Made by a program: the position numbers and the translations under genes
NCBI GenBank assembly: GCA_021775475.1
Contig: JAJFHS010000041.1
Location: 62,001 to 126,000, forward strand
Length of the DNA stretch: 64,000 bases
Direction: 5' to 3'
From: Hyphomicrobiales bacterium
GTDB taxonomy: Bacteria; Pseudomonadota; Alphaproteobacteria; Rhizobiales; JAJFHR01
Shown here: piece by piece, positions 17,554 to 27,075 of the stretch
How positions within the stretch are numbered: position 1 is the first letter of the stretch
How the letters are laid out: every line of letters starts with the position of its first letter
The notes under the pieces: model-generated
What the model was told of the DNA's origin: nothing
The model's input: the letters and a program-made list of their open reading frames with translations, nothing else
Databases searched by the model: none

Positions 17554-19893
17554 ATGATCCAAGATACCTCCTCAATCGACAGTTCCATTTCTCAGATGAT
17601 CTGGGATATGAAATACCGTTTCAAGCAGCGCGATGGCACCGCCATTGACCAGACGATTGAAGATACCTGGATGCGGGTAGCGTCTGCTCTTGCTGAAGCC
17701 GAAAAAGAGCCAGACCAGGCAATGTGGAGGCAACGGTTTTTTGAGGCGTTGAGTGATTACCGGTTTTTGCCAGCCGGACGTATCCTGTCGGGCGCGGGGA
17801 CACAGCGGCGCGTCACCTTGTTCAACTGTTTTGTCATGGGTACAATTTCCGATGATATGGCGGCGATATTTGAACACCTCAAACAAGCTGCTCTGACCAT
17901 GCAGCAAGGTGGCGGTATCGGTTATGATTTTTCAACATTGCGCCCTCAAGGAGCGTTGGTAAAAGGCGTGGGGGCAGATGCCTCTGGTCCGTTGAGCTTC
18001 ATGGATGTGTGGGATGCCATGTGCCGCACCATAATGTCGGCGGGCTCAAGGCGCGGGGCAATGATGGCGACCATGGCTTGTGATCATCCTGACATTGAAG
18101 CGTTTATAGCCGCTAAACACGATGCCAGACGCCTGCGCATGTTTAACCTGTCGGTGCTGGTTACAGATGCCTTCATGGCGGCGGTAAAGGCCGGCGAAGA
18201 CTGGGATTTAACCTTTGACGGCAAGGTCTACAAAACGCTTGGTGCGCGCGATTTGTGGGAAAGCATCATGAAGGCGACATTTGACTATGCCGAGCCTGGG
18301 GTTATTTTTATTGACCGCATCAATGAGCGTAACAACCTGTCATATTGTGAGCAAATCAACGCCACCAATCCTTGTGGCGAACAGCCTTTGCCACCTTACG
18401 GGGCGTGTCTTTTAGGCTCGATAAATCTGGCGCGACTGGTTGAAAATCCCTTTGAAGCCGGTGCTTGCATCGACGCAGGCGAACTTGATCAACTGGTAAA
18501 AGTTGCCGTGCGCATGATGGATAATGTCATTGAGCTGTCAAACTTCCCGCTTGAGCAGCAAAAGGCCGAAGCCCTGGCCAAACGCCGCATTGGTCTCGGT
18601 GTCACCGGGCTGGCTGATGCCCTGATATTTTGCGGCCACACCTATGGCAGCGAGCAGGCGGCTGCCTTATCGAAAAGCTGGATGGCTGAAATCAAGCGCA
18701 GTGCGTATAAAGCCAGCATCGAGCTTGCCCGGGAAAAAGACAGTTTTCCCCTTTTTGATGTGGATGCTTATCTTAATTCGGGAATGGTGCGCACCCTCGG
18801 TGATGAGATCAGGAATGACATTAAAGCCCACGGTATCCGCAATGCCCTGCTGACATCAATTGCCCCCACCGGCACAATTTCTCTGCTGGCGCAAAATGTT
18901 TCCAGCGGCATCGAGCCGGTATTCAGCTTTTCTTACAAGCGCGCGGTTCTGCTACCCGATGGCAGCAAAAGCGAGGCCAGCGTTATGGATTATGCCTATG
19001 GCAGGTTTCGCGAAAAATTTGGCGATGAAGCCCCCCTGCCCGATTGCTTTGTCACCGCGCAGACCTTGTCGCCGCAAGACCATCTGGTGATGCAGGCAGC
19101 GGTGCAGGAGCATGTGGACAGCTCGATTTCAAAAACCATCAATTGCCCCAAAACAATCAGCTTTGATGCCTTCAAAGACATCTACCAGCTGGCCTATGAT
19201 CTCGACTTGAAAGGCTGCACCACCTATCGACCCAATGATGTTACCGGGGCGGTACTGACGGTGGATGAAACCGCTAAAATCGCTGGCAGCGATGACCATG
19301 GTCAGACCAGTCTGGCGCTGGATGCACCGGCACCGCCATTGAACACAGATGATAATGGTATTGTTTACATGAAGCAGCCGCTGGAGCGCGACAACGTTCT
19401 GCCGGGCTATACCTACAAGGTGCGCTGGCCTGAAAGCGATCATGCAATTTACATAACTCTCAACGACATTATTCAAAATGATCGCCGCCGACCTTTTGAG
19501 ATTTTTATCAACTCCAAGAACATGGAGCATTATGCCTGGACCGTGGCGCTGACCCGCATGATCAGTGCCGTTTTTCGCCGTGGCGGCGATGTATCTTTCG
19601 TGGTTGAAGAATTAAAAGCGGTGTTTGATCCGCGCGGCGGCCAATGGATGAACGGCAAATACGTGCCCTCACTGCTGGCAGCTATCGGTGGAGTTATCGA
19701 GCGCCACATGATTGATACTGGATTTATCATGGCCAGAGATGAAGGTGCCGATCCGACGTTTTCTGAAGAAAACCCATCTGAAATCAATCGTTTAAACGAA
19801 ATGAAATTTTGCCCCAAATGCGATATGCCCTCGCTGGTTTTTCAGGAAGGATGCCACTCGTGTCTCAGTTGCGGCTATTCAAAATGTGGCTGA
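17554..19893 (+). CDS. nrdJ: Adenosylcobalamin-dependent ribonucleotide reductase (class II)
   Basis: 779 residues, the shorter class II form. Visible marks: FNCFVMG with one active-site Cys near residue 90, ATNPCGEQPLPPYGACLLGSINL at about 270-292, IGLGVTGLADAL, the SIAPTGTISLLA loop at about 434-445, and a C-terminal zinc-ribbon-like tail CPKCDMP...CHSCLSCGYSKCG that supplies the shuttle cysteines. The enzyme makes deoxynucleotides with coenzyme B12 and works with or without oxygen. It stands alone, with its own promoter and a CtrA-type box upstream, which points to cell-cycle control. Confidence 0.95.
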   Translation: MIQDTSSIDSSISQMIWDMKYRFKQRDGTAIDQTIEDTWMRVASALAEAEKEPDQAMWRQRFFEALSDYRFLPAGRILSGAGTQRRVTLFNCFVMGTISDDMAAIFEHLKQAALTMQQGGGIGYDFSTLRPQGALVKGVGADASGPLSFMDVWDAMCRTIMSAGSRRGAMMATMACDHPDIEAFIAAKHDARRLRMFNLSVLVTDAFMAAVKAGEDWDLTFDGKVYKTLGARDLWESIMKATFDYAEPGVIFIDRINERNNLSYCEQINATNPCGEQPLPPYGACLLGSINLARLVENPFEAGACIDAGELDQLVKVAVRMMDNVIELSNFPLEQQKAEALAKRRIGLGVTGLADALIFCGHTYGSEQAAALSKSWMAEIKRSAYKASIELAREKDSFPLFDVDAYLNSGMVRTLGDEIRNDIKAHGIRNALLTSIAPTGTISLLAQNVSSGIEPVFSFSYKRAVLLPDGSKSEASVMDYAYGRFREKFGDEAPLPDCFVTAQTLSPQDHLVMQAAVQEHVDSSISKTINCPKTISFDAFKDIYQLAYDLDLKGCTTYRPNDVTGAVLTVDETAKIAGSDDHGQTSLALDAPAPPLNTDDNGIVYMKQPLERDNVLPGYTYKVRWPESDHAIYITLNDIIQNDRRRPFEIFINSKNMEHYAWTVALTRMISAVFRRGGDVSFVVEELKAVFDPRGGQWMNGKYVPSLLAAIGGVIERHMIDTGFIMARDEGADPTFSEENPSEINRLNEMKFCPKCDMPSLVFQEGCHSCLSCGYSKCG

Positions 19894-19918
19894 TGTTGCA
19901 CTGACTCACTGATTTCAG

Positions 19919-19951
19919 TTGACACCCTCAATTAATGTTCTATATTTGTTC
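19919..19951 (+). promoter_or_regulatory. SOS promoter: sigma-70 elements with LexA box over the -10
   Basis: TTGACA (19919-19924), a 16-base spacer and TATATT (19941-19946). A perfect GTTC-N7-GTTC (19937-19951), the alphaproteobacterial LexA box, straddles the -10. The expected transcription start, about 7 bases past the -10, falls on or next to the ATG at 19954, so the message would be leaderless. No ribosome-binding site is present. Confidence 0.75.
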
Positions 19952-19953
19952 TT

Positions 19954-20388
19954 ATGACACAAATAGAGAACATAGCAGGATATGCTCCTGCCCGCAGCGT
20001 TAAAGAAGCCCGTTTTGGCAAGCGTTTTTACTATTGGCTTGGCGCCTCGGGCGAGCGTTATCTGCACACGGTTTTTCCTATGGATGCGGATTTTCATTGT
20101 CCCGGTGCCAATCTTATGGTTGTGCGTCATGAACCTAATGGGGAGCGGTTTGTCCTGTTTGTTGGTCATGTCGGGCAATTGTCGCCGCGTCAAATCGATC
20201 ATTTGCGAATCTATCAAGGGGCAAATGAACAACATTTTCATCTTATGGCTACGGGTGATACAGCTGTTGAGAAAATCGCCACTGATTTGTCCAGACGGCA
20301 TTTGCCCGATGAAGACGCTGATCGTCAACCTCGCCATTCGCCGCGAAAATCCCTACCCGCAGTCTTTTTCACCAATATCAGTTTTTGA
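19954..20388 (+). CDS. SOS-controlled protein of unknown function
   Basis: 144 residues; I recognise no domain. The first 100 residues look folded (RFGKRFYYWLGASGERYLHTVFP, VLFVGHVGQLSP), with a basic, probably flexible tail (about 110-140, many Arg, His and Asp). No signal peptide or membrane segment. The start ATG lies 3 bases after a perfect LexA box and about 8 bases after a good -10 element, so the mRNA is probably leaderless and DNA-damage induced. The 3' end overlaps the end of the convergent chaC-like gene by 36 bases. Being next to the ribonucleotide reductase gene may reflect a shared need for DNA repair, but that is a guess. Confidence 0.7.
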   Translation: MTQIENIAGYAPARSVKEARFGKRFYYWLGASGERYLHTVFPMDADFHCPGANLMVVRHEPNGERFVLFVGHVGQLSPRQIDHLRIYQGANEQHFHLMATGDTAVEKIATDLSRRHLPDEDADRQPRHSPRKSLPAVFFTNISF

Positions 20389-20907
20389 TTTTACCAACGA
20401 GTTGAGTTTTTCTAGCGGTCGATCCCGCACACCCATTTCCTTCAGATGCTCTACACTGCTGTGTACATATTCCGGATTTTTTCCCGATATTCCTATACCT
20501 TGCCTGACAAAGTCAACCTGGGCCTCCGGGCTTAAGCGGCCAGCATATTGCGCATGATTGCGGTCAACAATATAGATTAATGCCGGGACCACGCGGTCGA
20601 TTTTGTCATGTATTCGAATTGGCCGGGTGACTTCGTGATAGACTTTTGTCACCTGTTCACGCGCACGTAAATATGAGATGGTTTCCTCTATATTCTCTAA
20701 AGCCACCTGATAGGCAATGCCGCGACACGAGCCACCACGATCAAGGCCGAGTACCAACCCCGGTTTTTGTGGCGTGCCACGGTGAACGGTTGAATATATG
20801 CATAAGGAGCGATGCATCCCGTAAAGGTGGGCACTGAGACGTTTCACATAGGGAAAACCCGGCCGCCACATCAGCGATCCATAGCCAAACACCCAAAAAT
20901 CCTGCAT
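20353..20907 (-). CDS. Gamma-glutamylcyclotransferase (ChaC-like)
   Basis: 184 residues. It opens with DFWVFGYGSLMWRPGF, the substrate-loop YGSL motif of the family, followed by LYGMHRSLCIYSTVHRGTP and GLVLGLDRGGSCRGIAYQV; the catalytic Glu is probably in SYLRAREQ. ChaC-type enzymes cleave glutathione to 5-oxoproline and Cys-Gly in the cytoplasm. The stop lies inside the end of the convergent SOS gene. Divergent from the DUF2125 gene, with 78 bases between starts. Confidence 0.9.
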   Translation of the reverse strand: MQDFWVFGYGSLMWRPGFPYVKRLSAHLYGMHRSLCIYSTVHRGTPQKPGLVLGLDRGGSCRGIAYQVALENIEETISYLRAREQVTKVYHEVTRPIRIHDKIDRVVPALIYIVDRNHAQYAGRLSPEAQVDFVRQGIGISGKNPEYVHSSVEHLKEMGVRDRPLEKLNSLVKSKTDIGEKDCG

Positions 20908-20985
20908 GATAATCCAGATTGTATCAGTTCACCTTTTCAGGTTAACTGATAGCAACTGTTGTAGCAAAAAAACAGCCCCGTTTAT

Positions 20986-22101
20986 ATGACCTCATTAATT
21001 TCCCGTATACGGCCCCGGAAAAAACCGGCATGGCAAATTGTAGCACCGCTCATACTGGTCTTGTTTCTGGCCGTTGGCTGGTCGGTTTACTGGCTGACAG
21101 CCTCCACCAAAGCCATGGCCGTTGTCGATCAGGTGCTGGCGCGCGAAAAGGCAAGGGGGCTGGAAATAACCTGCACTGATCGCAGTATTGGCGGTTACCC
21201 TTTCAAATTCCTTCTCGATTGCACCCGTTTGAAGATTACCCGGCAGACACCTTTCGGCGAGATCAATCTGACGGCTTCGCGTCTGGTGGCCGTTGTCAGG
21301 GCGTATGATTTTAATCACATAATTGCTGAGCTTTATGGGCCTTTTGAACTTACCAGCGGCCGTAAGCGCAATTCAGATGGCAAAGTTGTCGAGGTTAGAA
21401 AACTCTTTTTCGGTAATGCCGGGACTGTCACATCAAGCCTGATCCTGCAAGACCAGGCATTAAAAGAAACAACCGTGGTTATTCGCGATTTGACCGGAAC
21501 GCTGGTTGATTACTCCAGCCAATATGCGCCACAGGACATTGCAACTGATCTAAAAGAGGCCGTCATCAGTATCCGTACAACTTCAGACACATCAAAACCG
21601 ATTGGCGATTATGAAGCAGCTGGTGTTGTCAAAAATCTTGTCCTGGTTGGTGGATCGGCAAATTTTCAATCTGACAAAGGCGCCCGGCTCGACGACGTTG
21701 CGATGCGTATCAAGCTTTCGGATGCCCCCTATAAGTTCAGCGGCAAACCACTGGACTGGCTCAGGGCCTGGAAAGCCAACAATGGCGAAGCACAGATTAC
21801 GGAATTTAACGCTACCAGCGGCGCGTTAAAATTAAAGGGTAAAGGCCAGTTCAATCTGGATTATCGAGGCCGGGTGCAAGGCGTTTTAAAGACCAGAATG
21901 ATTGGTCTCGACAGCGTCATCAAAAGGCTGGTTGCCAGCGGTAAAATTCGTGAAAAAGATGCAGAACTGGGGATGATTGCAATCAATCTGCTCGGTAATC
22001 CCGGCACCGACGGCGTCAAAATCGCCTTACGGGCAAAAAAGGGGAAGGTCTATTTCGGCCCGTTTAAAATTGCCAGGTTAAAGCCTTTGTTTGATCAATA
22101 G
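20986..22101 (+). CDS. DUF2125 family protein
   Basis: 371 residues: a basic N-terminus, a membrane helix at about 18-40 and a long periplasmic beta-rich part. LEITCTDRSIGGYPFKFLLDC near residue 65 is the conserved start of the DUF2125 domain. The family is common in alphaproteobacteria and has no assigned role; the fold suggests an AsmA/lipid-transfer-like envelope protein, which is inference. It is convergent with tyrC, separated by 5 bases. Confidence 0.85.
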   Translation: MTSLISRIRPRKKPAWQIVAPLILVLFLAVGWSVYWLTASTKAMAVVDQVLAREKARGLEITCTDRSIGGYPFKFLLDCTRLKITRQTPFGEINLTASRLVAVVRAYDFNHIIAELYGPFELTSGRKRNSDGKVVEVRKLFFGNAGTVTSSLILQDQALKETTVVIRDLTGTLVDYSSQYAPQDIATDLKEAVISIRTTSDTSKPIGDYEAAGVVKNLVLVGGSANFQSDKGARLDDVAMRIKLSDAPYKFSGKPLDWLRAWKANNGEAQITEFNATSGALKLKGKGQFNLDYRGRVQGVLKTRMIGLDSVIKRLVASGKIREKDAELGMIAINLLGNPGTDGVKIALRAKKGKVYFGPFKIARLKPLFDQ

Positions 22102-22106
22102 CCCCC

Positions 22107-23042
22107 TCAATCTTTTGCGCTATCATCAGATGCGTGACGACCAAAATCAGCTTCCGGCGTATCCTGACCAGCTTCGACAATTTTGCGGCGCATGTCGCGG
22201 GTGCTGGTGAATAGTTCCTGCAGCTTGTCAGCATCACCACGCCGAATTGAGCGTTGCAAGCTGGTGAGATCTTCAGTAAACCGGCCAAGCATTTCCAAAA
22301 TGGCATCACGGTTGGCAATACAAATGTCGCGCCACATTATTGGATCAGACGCTGCCAGACGGGTGAAGTCGCGAAAACCTGAGGCCGAAAATTTGGTGAC
22401 TTCCGATTGGGTATCTTCTTCAAGCTCGGTAACTGTTCCGACAATATTGTACGCAATAAGCTGGGGCAGGTGGCTGGTAATTGCCAGCACCTGATCGTGA
22501 TGATCGGGTGCCATTGTATCAACCATACTGCCGCAAGCCTGCCAGAAACCGGTTAATTTCTGCAAGGCCTGTTCATCCGTGCCCGCCACAGGTGTCAAAA
22601 TGCACCATCTGCCATCAAACAGAGTAGCAAACCCTGATTGCGGCCCGGAATGTTCGGTACCGGCAATGGGGTGGCCGGGAATAAAATGAACACCTTGGGG
22701 AACGTGCGGCGACATCGCCGTAATCACCGCCTGCTTGACCGAGCCCACATCGGTTATGATTGATCCTGGTTTTAAGGAGGGGCTGAGTTCCTGTGTCACC
22801 TGCCCGCAAATACCTACCGGCACGCAAACAAGCGTTAAGTCAGCCCCTTCCACGGCTTCGGCGGCTGTATCATGAACACTGTCAACAAACCCTATTTCCA
22901 GTGCCGTTTTGCGGGTGTCTTCAGTGCGGGCGTAACCTGCAATATGACCTGCGAGTTGGCCGCGTTTAATGGCGTGACCAATGGAAGATCCAATAAGCCC
23001 CAGGCCAATAATGGCGATACGATCAAAAGTTACCGAACTCAT
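22107..23042 (-). CDS. tyrC: Prephenate/arogenate dehydrogenase
   Basis: 311 residues. The N-terminal Rossmann domain starts IAIIGLGLIGSSIGHAI (about 9-25). The dehydrogenase core has VGSVKQAV, the conserved IPGHPIAGTEHSGP block and ITSHLPQLIAYN. It oxidatively decarboxylates prephenate or arogenate on the way to tyrosine. It follows hisC with 3 bases between stop and start, so the two are co-transcribed, a normal pairing in Rhizobiales because this HisC also serves aromatic transamination. Confidence 0.95.
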   Translation of the reverse strand: MSSVTFDRIAIIGLGLIGSSIGHAIKRGQLAGHIAGYARTEDTRKTALEIGFVDSVHDTAAEAVEGADLTLVCVPVGICGQVTQELSPSLKPGSIITDVGSVKQAVITAMSPHVPQGVHFIPGHPIAGTEHSGPQSGFATLFDGRWCILTPVAGTDEQALQKLTGFWQACGSMVDTMAPDHHDQVLAITSHLPQLIAYNIVGTVTELEEDTQSEVTKFSASGFRDFTRLAASDPIMWRDICIANRDAILEMLGRFTEDLTSLQRSIRRGDADKLQELFTSTRDMRRKIVEAGQDTPEADFGRHASDDSAKD

Positions 23043-23045
23043 GGT

Positions 23046-24155
23046 CTAGGCTCCGCCTTGCATGAAACCAGACAAAGCGGTTATGACACGCTCATTTGCT
23101 TCTTGCGTACCGACAGAAAGACGCAAGGCATTGGGAAGGTTGTATTCATCCATCTGACGCAACATTAGACCCTGTTGGGCAAGGAACTCGTGGGCATCCT
23201 TCGCCCGTTTTCCATCTTCATCAGGGAAATGCAGCAGGAGAAAATTGCATAAGCTCGGCGTGACTTGCAACCCGGCGGCAATCAAGGCATCGCGCAGCCG
23301 GGGCAGCCAGGTGTCATTGTGAACGCGCACTTTTTCTGTGTAATCAACGTCTTCGAATGCAGCCACGGCGGCGGCCAGTGATGGCCCGGTGACATTAAAG
23401 GGATCACGCACACGGCTTATGGCATCGATGATATTTTCGCTTGCATAAGCCCAGCCAAGACGAATGGCCGCAAGTCCGTAAATTTTCGAAAATGTTCGTG
23501 TCATGATGGTATTTTGCGTGGTTGATACCAGTTCAATGCCAGCTTCATAATCATTGCGCCGGACGAATTCAGCGTACGCACCATCTAAAACCAGAACACA
23601 GCCTTTGGGCAGGCCCTCGCTGAGACGACGCACTTCCGATTGCGGCACATGGGTTCCCGTCGGATTGTTGGGGTTGGCGAGAAAGACTACTTTCGTGCGT
23701 TCGGTTACCCGACGCAAAATCGCGTCCACATCCACGGTGAAATCACGATCCGGTGCAACTACAGGCGTGGCGCCGTTGGCCTGGATGCAGATTGGATAAA
23801 CGGTGAAGCCATATTGCGTGTAAAGACCTTCATCGCCCGGACCAAGGTAGATGCGGGCAATCAGATTGAGCAATTCATCAGAACCGTTGCCGCAGACCAG
23901 GTGTTCAGGATTGAGGCCATATCTTCTGGCAATGGCCGCGCGCAGAACGCGAGCGGCAGGATCAGGGTAGGAGAACAGGTCAGAGGACGCAAGATGAAAG
24001 GCGTCGAGCGCTTTGGGGCTGGGGCCAAGCGGGGATTCATTAGCGGACAGTTTGAAGGTTTTGCCTAAAGAAGGATCAGGCACCTTGCCGGGCGCATAAG
24101 GAACCAGACTTGAAATTCCCTTTTTTGGCACCGGTTGACTGGTTTTATTGTTCAT
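23046..24155 (-). CDS. hisC: Histidinol-phosphate/aromatic aminotransferase
   Basis: About 369 residues from ATG 24155; a GTG at 24176 would add 7 residues. Fold-I PLP enzyme: KLSANESPLGPSPKA near the N-terminus, VFLANPNNPTGTH, and the Schiff-base Lys in RTFSKIYGLAAIRLGW. It transaminates histidinol phosphate and, in this genomic setting beside tyrC, probably aromatic keto acids. The promoter region is shared with the divergent metX gene. I saw no convincing SAM riboswitch there. Confidence 0.94.
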   Translation of the reverse strand: MNNKTSQPVPKKGISSLVPYAPGKVPDPSLGKTFKLSANESPLGPSPKALDAFHLASSDLFSYPDPAARVLRAAIARRYGLNPEHLVCGNGSDELLNLIARIYLGPGDEGLYTQYGFTVYPICIQANGATPVVAPDRDFTVDVDAILRRVTERTKVVFLANPNNPTGTHVPQSEVRRLSEGLPKGCVLVLDGAYAEFVRRNDYEAGIELVSTTQNTIMTRTFSKIYGLAAIRLGWAYASENIIDAISRVRDPFNVTGPSLAAAVAAFEDVDYTEKVRVHNDTWLPRLRDALIAAGLQVTPSLCNFLLLHFPDEDGKRAKDAHEFLAQQGLMLRQMDEYNLPNALRLSVGTQEANERVITALSGFMQGGA

Positions 24156-24344
24156 CTTGCGCTCATCTCGTTTCACAGGTCAGGCTCTAACACGCGCATT
24201 CTTATGTCTGCTGCGCCATAAAATCAAAGAAAAGATTGGCGTATGGCTAAAAGAAGCGATTTTTGCTGTTGTTGAACCATTTGGACGGGAGTGATAAGAC
24301 CAACCCTCTATATTTGTTTGATTATACGAATTCGAGTGCCGCAG

Positions 24345-25529
24345 ATGGTGAAAACAATAAAAAACAAGGAAAAACCCGGCCAATCCCGGGCTGACACCAG
24401 TGTCGCCAGCAACAGCGCGGTGATGGAGTTTGCCGCCGATGAGCCGCTCAAACTTGATTGCGGCAAGGAAATATCTCCGCTCAAAATTGCCTATCAGACC
24501 TATGGCACCTTAAATGAGGCCCGCAGCAACGCCATTCTAGTCTGCCATGCGCTCACCGGGGACCAGCATGTAGCCAGTGAGCATCCCGAAACCGGACGGC
24601 CGGGATGGTGGACGGCGATGATCGGGCCCGGCAAATCTGTCGATACGGATCGCTACTTTGTTATCTGTTCAAATGTGATTGGCGGCTGCATGGGCTCAAC
24701 CGGCCCCAGCACCATCAATTCTGACACAGGCACACCCTATGGCCTGCAATTACCCGTGATTACCATCGCTGATATGGTGCGGGCGCAGGCGATGTTGCTG
24801 GGCAAGCTGGAAATCCCCGATCTTTTCTGTGTCATCGGCGGCTCGATGGGTGGCATGCAGGTGTTGCAATGGGCGGTGGATTATCCAGATCGCGTCTTCG
24901 CCGCTGTTCCCATTGCCACAGCGGCGCGGCACACCTCACAAAACATCGCCTTTCATGAAGTCGGTCGCCAGGCCATCATGGCGGATAATGACTGGCTCGG
25001 CGGTGATTATCTCAAACATGAAACCAATCCGCGCAAAGGCCTGGCCGTTGCGCGCATGACGGCTCATATCACCTATCTTTCCGGCGAGGCCCTGCACCAG
25101 AAATTTGGTCGCAACCTGCAAAATCGAGCGGCATTAACCTATGGGTTTGATGCTGATTTTCAGGTCGAAAGCTATCTCAGGTATCAGGGCTCGACGTTTG
25201 TTGACCGCTTTGATGCCAATTCCTATCTCTACATGACGCGGGCGATGGATTATTTTGACCTCGCCGGGGACCATGGCGGGATTTTAGCTAATGCTTTCAA
25301 GGGTACTTTCGCACGATTTTGTATCGTATCGTTCACCAGCGACTGGCTGTTTCCAACCCAGGGCAACCGGGAAATCGTCCACGCCTTAAACGCTGTTGGC
25401 GCCAATGTCAGCTTTGTTGAGGTTGAAACCGACAAGGGCCATGATTCGTTTTTGCTCGATACACCGGAAATGTTTGCCACAATTTCAGGCTTCATGTCAG
25501 CGGCTGCGCGCAAACGCGGTCTGGATTAA
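24345..25529 (+). CDS. metX: Homoserine O-acetyl/succinyltransferase
   Basis: 394 residues from ATG 24345 (an in-frame GTG is at 24336). Alpha/beta-hydrolase fold: [30 protein letters not shown], the nucleophile elbow GGSMGGMQ (Ser near 165), and the catalytic His in [11 protein letters not shown] near the C-terminus. It activates homoserine for methionine synthesis. It is followed 8 bases later by metW, with which it forms a functional pair. The N-terminal 25 residues are basic and not conserved. Confidence 0.93.
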   Translation: MVKTIKNKEKPGQSRADTSVASNSAVMEFAADEPLKLDCGKEISPLKIAYQTYGTLNEARSNAILVCHALTGDQHVASEHPETGRPGWWTAMIGPGKSVDTDRYFVICSNVIGGCMGSTGPSTINSDTGTPYGLQLPVITIADMVRAQAMLLGKLEIPDLFCVIGGSMGGMQVLQWAVDYPDRVFAAVPIATAARHTSQNIAFHEVGRQAIMADNDWLGGDYLKHETNPRKGLAVARMTAHITYLSGEALHQKFGRNLQNRAALTYGFDADFQVESYLRYQGSTFVDRFDANSYLYMTRAMDYFDLAGDHGGILANAFKGTFARFCIVSFTSDWLFPTQGNREIVHALNAVGANVSFVEVETDKGHDSFLLDTPEMFATISGFMSAAARKRGLD

Positions 25530-25537
25530 GAAAACCT

Positions 25538-26179
25538 ATGATTCAAACTCCGATTTCCAGAACACCCGAATTACGCAAAGACCTGGCGCTCATCGCCGAC
25601 ATGATCGAGCCGGGCGCACGCGTGCTTGATATCGGCTGTGGTGAGGGTGAACTTTTGTCCTACCTATTTGAAGCCAAGGGTATTGATGCGCGTGGCATTG
25701 AACTCAGTCAGGCCGGTGTCAACCTGTGTGTGTCGCAAGGTCTGTCGGTGGTGCAGGGTGATGCCGATACCGATTTGATCAATTATCCCGAAAAAGGTTT
25801 CGACGTGGTGATTTTGAGCCAAACCATTCAGGCGACGCAAAAACCCCATATCGTGCTTGAGCAGATGCTGAGAATTGGCCACAAGATTATCATTTCAATC
25901 CCTAATTTCGGCTATTGGCGGGTTCGGCTTCAGCTTTTGTTCAATGGCACCATGCCGATGACAAAAAGCCTGCCGGAAAGCTGGTACGAGACCCCGAATA
26001 TCCATTTCTGCACCATCCGGGATTTTGAAAATCTGTGCAGCAACCTTGACGTGACGGTCGAAAAACAGCTGGCGGTAGATTCGCGCGGCTATTCAAAGTT
26101 GATATCTTCTTCGCGCCTGTTGATGAATTTTTTCGGTGAAAAAGCGGTGTTTGTGCTGACCCGGGATGCGGGTGGTTGA
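25538..26179 (+). CDS. metW: MetW methionine biosynthesis protein
   Basis: 213 residues, the size of MetW. SAM-methyltransferase fold with VLDIGCGEGELLSYL (about 29-43), GIELSQAGVNLC, FDVVILSQTIQ and the MetW-typical ISIPNFGYWRVR and MPMTKSLPESWYETPNIHFCTIRDF. It partners MetX in methionine synthesis in many proteobacteria. Same strand and operon as metX. Convergent with the methyltransferase gene at 26199. Confidence 0.95.
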   Translation: MIQTPISRTPELRKDLALIADMIEPGARVLDIGCGEGELLSYLFEAKGIDARGIELSQAGVNLCVSQGLSVVQGDADTDLINYPEKGFDVVILSQTIQATQKPHIVLEQMLRIGHKIIISIPNFGYWRVRLQLLFNGTMPMTKSLPESWYETPNIHFCTIRDFENLCSNLDVTVEKQLAVDSRGYSKLISSSRLLMNFFGEKAVFVLTRDAGG

Positions 26180-26198
26180 AGGTAAAAATATCGCGGCG

Positions 26199-26951
26199 CT
26201 ATTTTAAAGAAATTCCTCTGCGCGTGTTTACCGGTATCGGTTTCATACCCGGCTGGAAGATGATTTTTCTTTTTTGCGCTGCCTGCGTAGCGCCTGCCGC
26301 GTAGACCTGTTTGGTTGCCTCGACTAAAACCACACCGCCAAAACCGGGCCAGAGCCAGCTGCCGATGCGCTCCCAGGCAACAGCGGAGCGCAACAGGAAA
26401 GAGCGGCTGAAGGGTGGCATGTACAGGGCATATTTCCATAATTCCGGGGCAAGATAGGCATCGCGCAAAAGCTGGATTAATTGCCCGCGGCTGAACGGGC
26501 GGCCATGGCCAAAAGGGGTGCGGTCAAATCGTGCCCACATGCCGCGGCGATTGGGAACAACCATCAACAAATGCCCCCCCGGCGCAAGCACCCGCCAGGC
26601 TTCATTGAGCATAGCGGGTAGATTTTCAGCCATCTCAATACCATGTACCATCAACACTCTATCGATACTGCCATCGCGCAACGGCAAGTCCTCGGGCTCG
26701 ATAAGCGCTGTCAGGCTGGAACCTTGTGCCGGCCAGCGTGACACCCCCTGACGAGCGGGCATAAAGGCTGCACACAACAACGCTTCGTCCTTGAACATGC
26801 CTAAGTACGGGGTGGCATAGCCAACACCGGCCAGACGCATGTCTTTGATATTGGGCCAGATCGCCCGGATACGCTGAGCCACCAGCCGCCGGGCTATTCC
26901 ACCCAGCGCACTGGCATAAAACGCCCGAATATCGATAACATCAAGAAACAT
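26199..26951 (-). CDS. Class I SAM-dependent methyltransferase, alphaproteobacterial family
   Basis: 250 residues from ATG 26951, which opens MFLDVIDIRAFYASALGGIARRLV, the N-terminus usual for this alphaproteobacterial family. The Methyltransf_11 core has DRVLMVHGIEMAENLPAMLNEAWRVLAPGGHLLMVVPNRRGMWAR. The glycine-rich SAM loop is weak (AGVGYATPYLG). It commonly stands divergent from gloB, as here. The substrate is unknown. Confidence 0.82.
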   Translation of the reverse strand: MFLDVIDIRAFYASALGGIARRLVAQRIRAIWPNIKDMRLAGVGYATPYLGMFKDEALLCAAFMPARQGVSRWPAQGSSLTALIEPEDLPLRDGSIDRVLMVHGIEMAENLPAMLNEAWRVLAPGGHLLMVVPNRRGMWARFDRTPFGHGRPFSRGQLIQLLRDAYLAPELWKYALYMPPFSRSFLLRSAVAWERIGSWLWPGFGGVVLVEATKQVYAAGATQAAQKRKIIFQPGMKPIPVNTRRGISLK

Positions 26952-27075
26952 GACACCTGCATAAAATTGCGATTTATTGAGCACACGTAATTTAGAGACT
27001 GCACAATCAGATAATACTCATAGTATAGTATTGTGATTAATTGGCCATAAAGACAAAATAATGGTGGAGCGCCAC

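Noticed and set aside
24156-24344. SAM riboswitch between hisC and metX
   Set aside because: SAM-II riboswitches often precede metX in alphaproteobacteria, but I could not find the conserved SAM-II core or a matching pseudoknot in this stretch.
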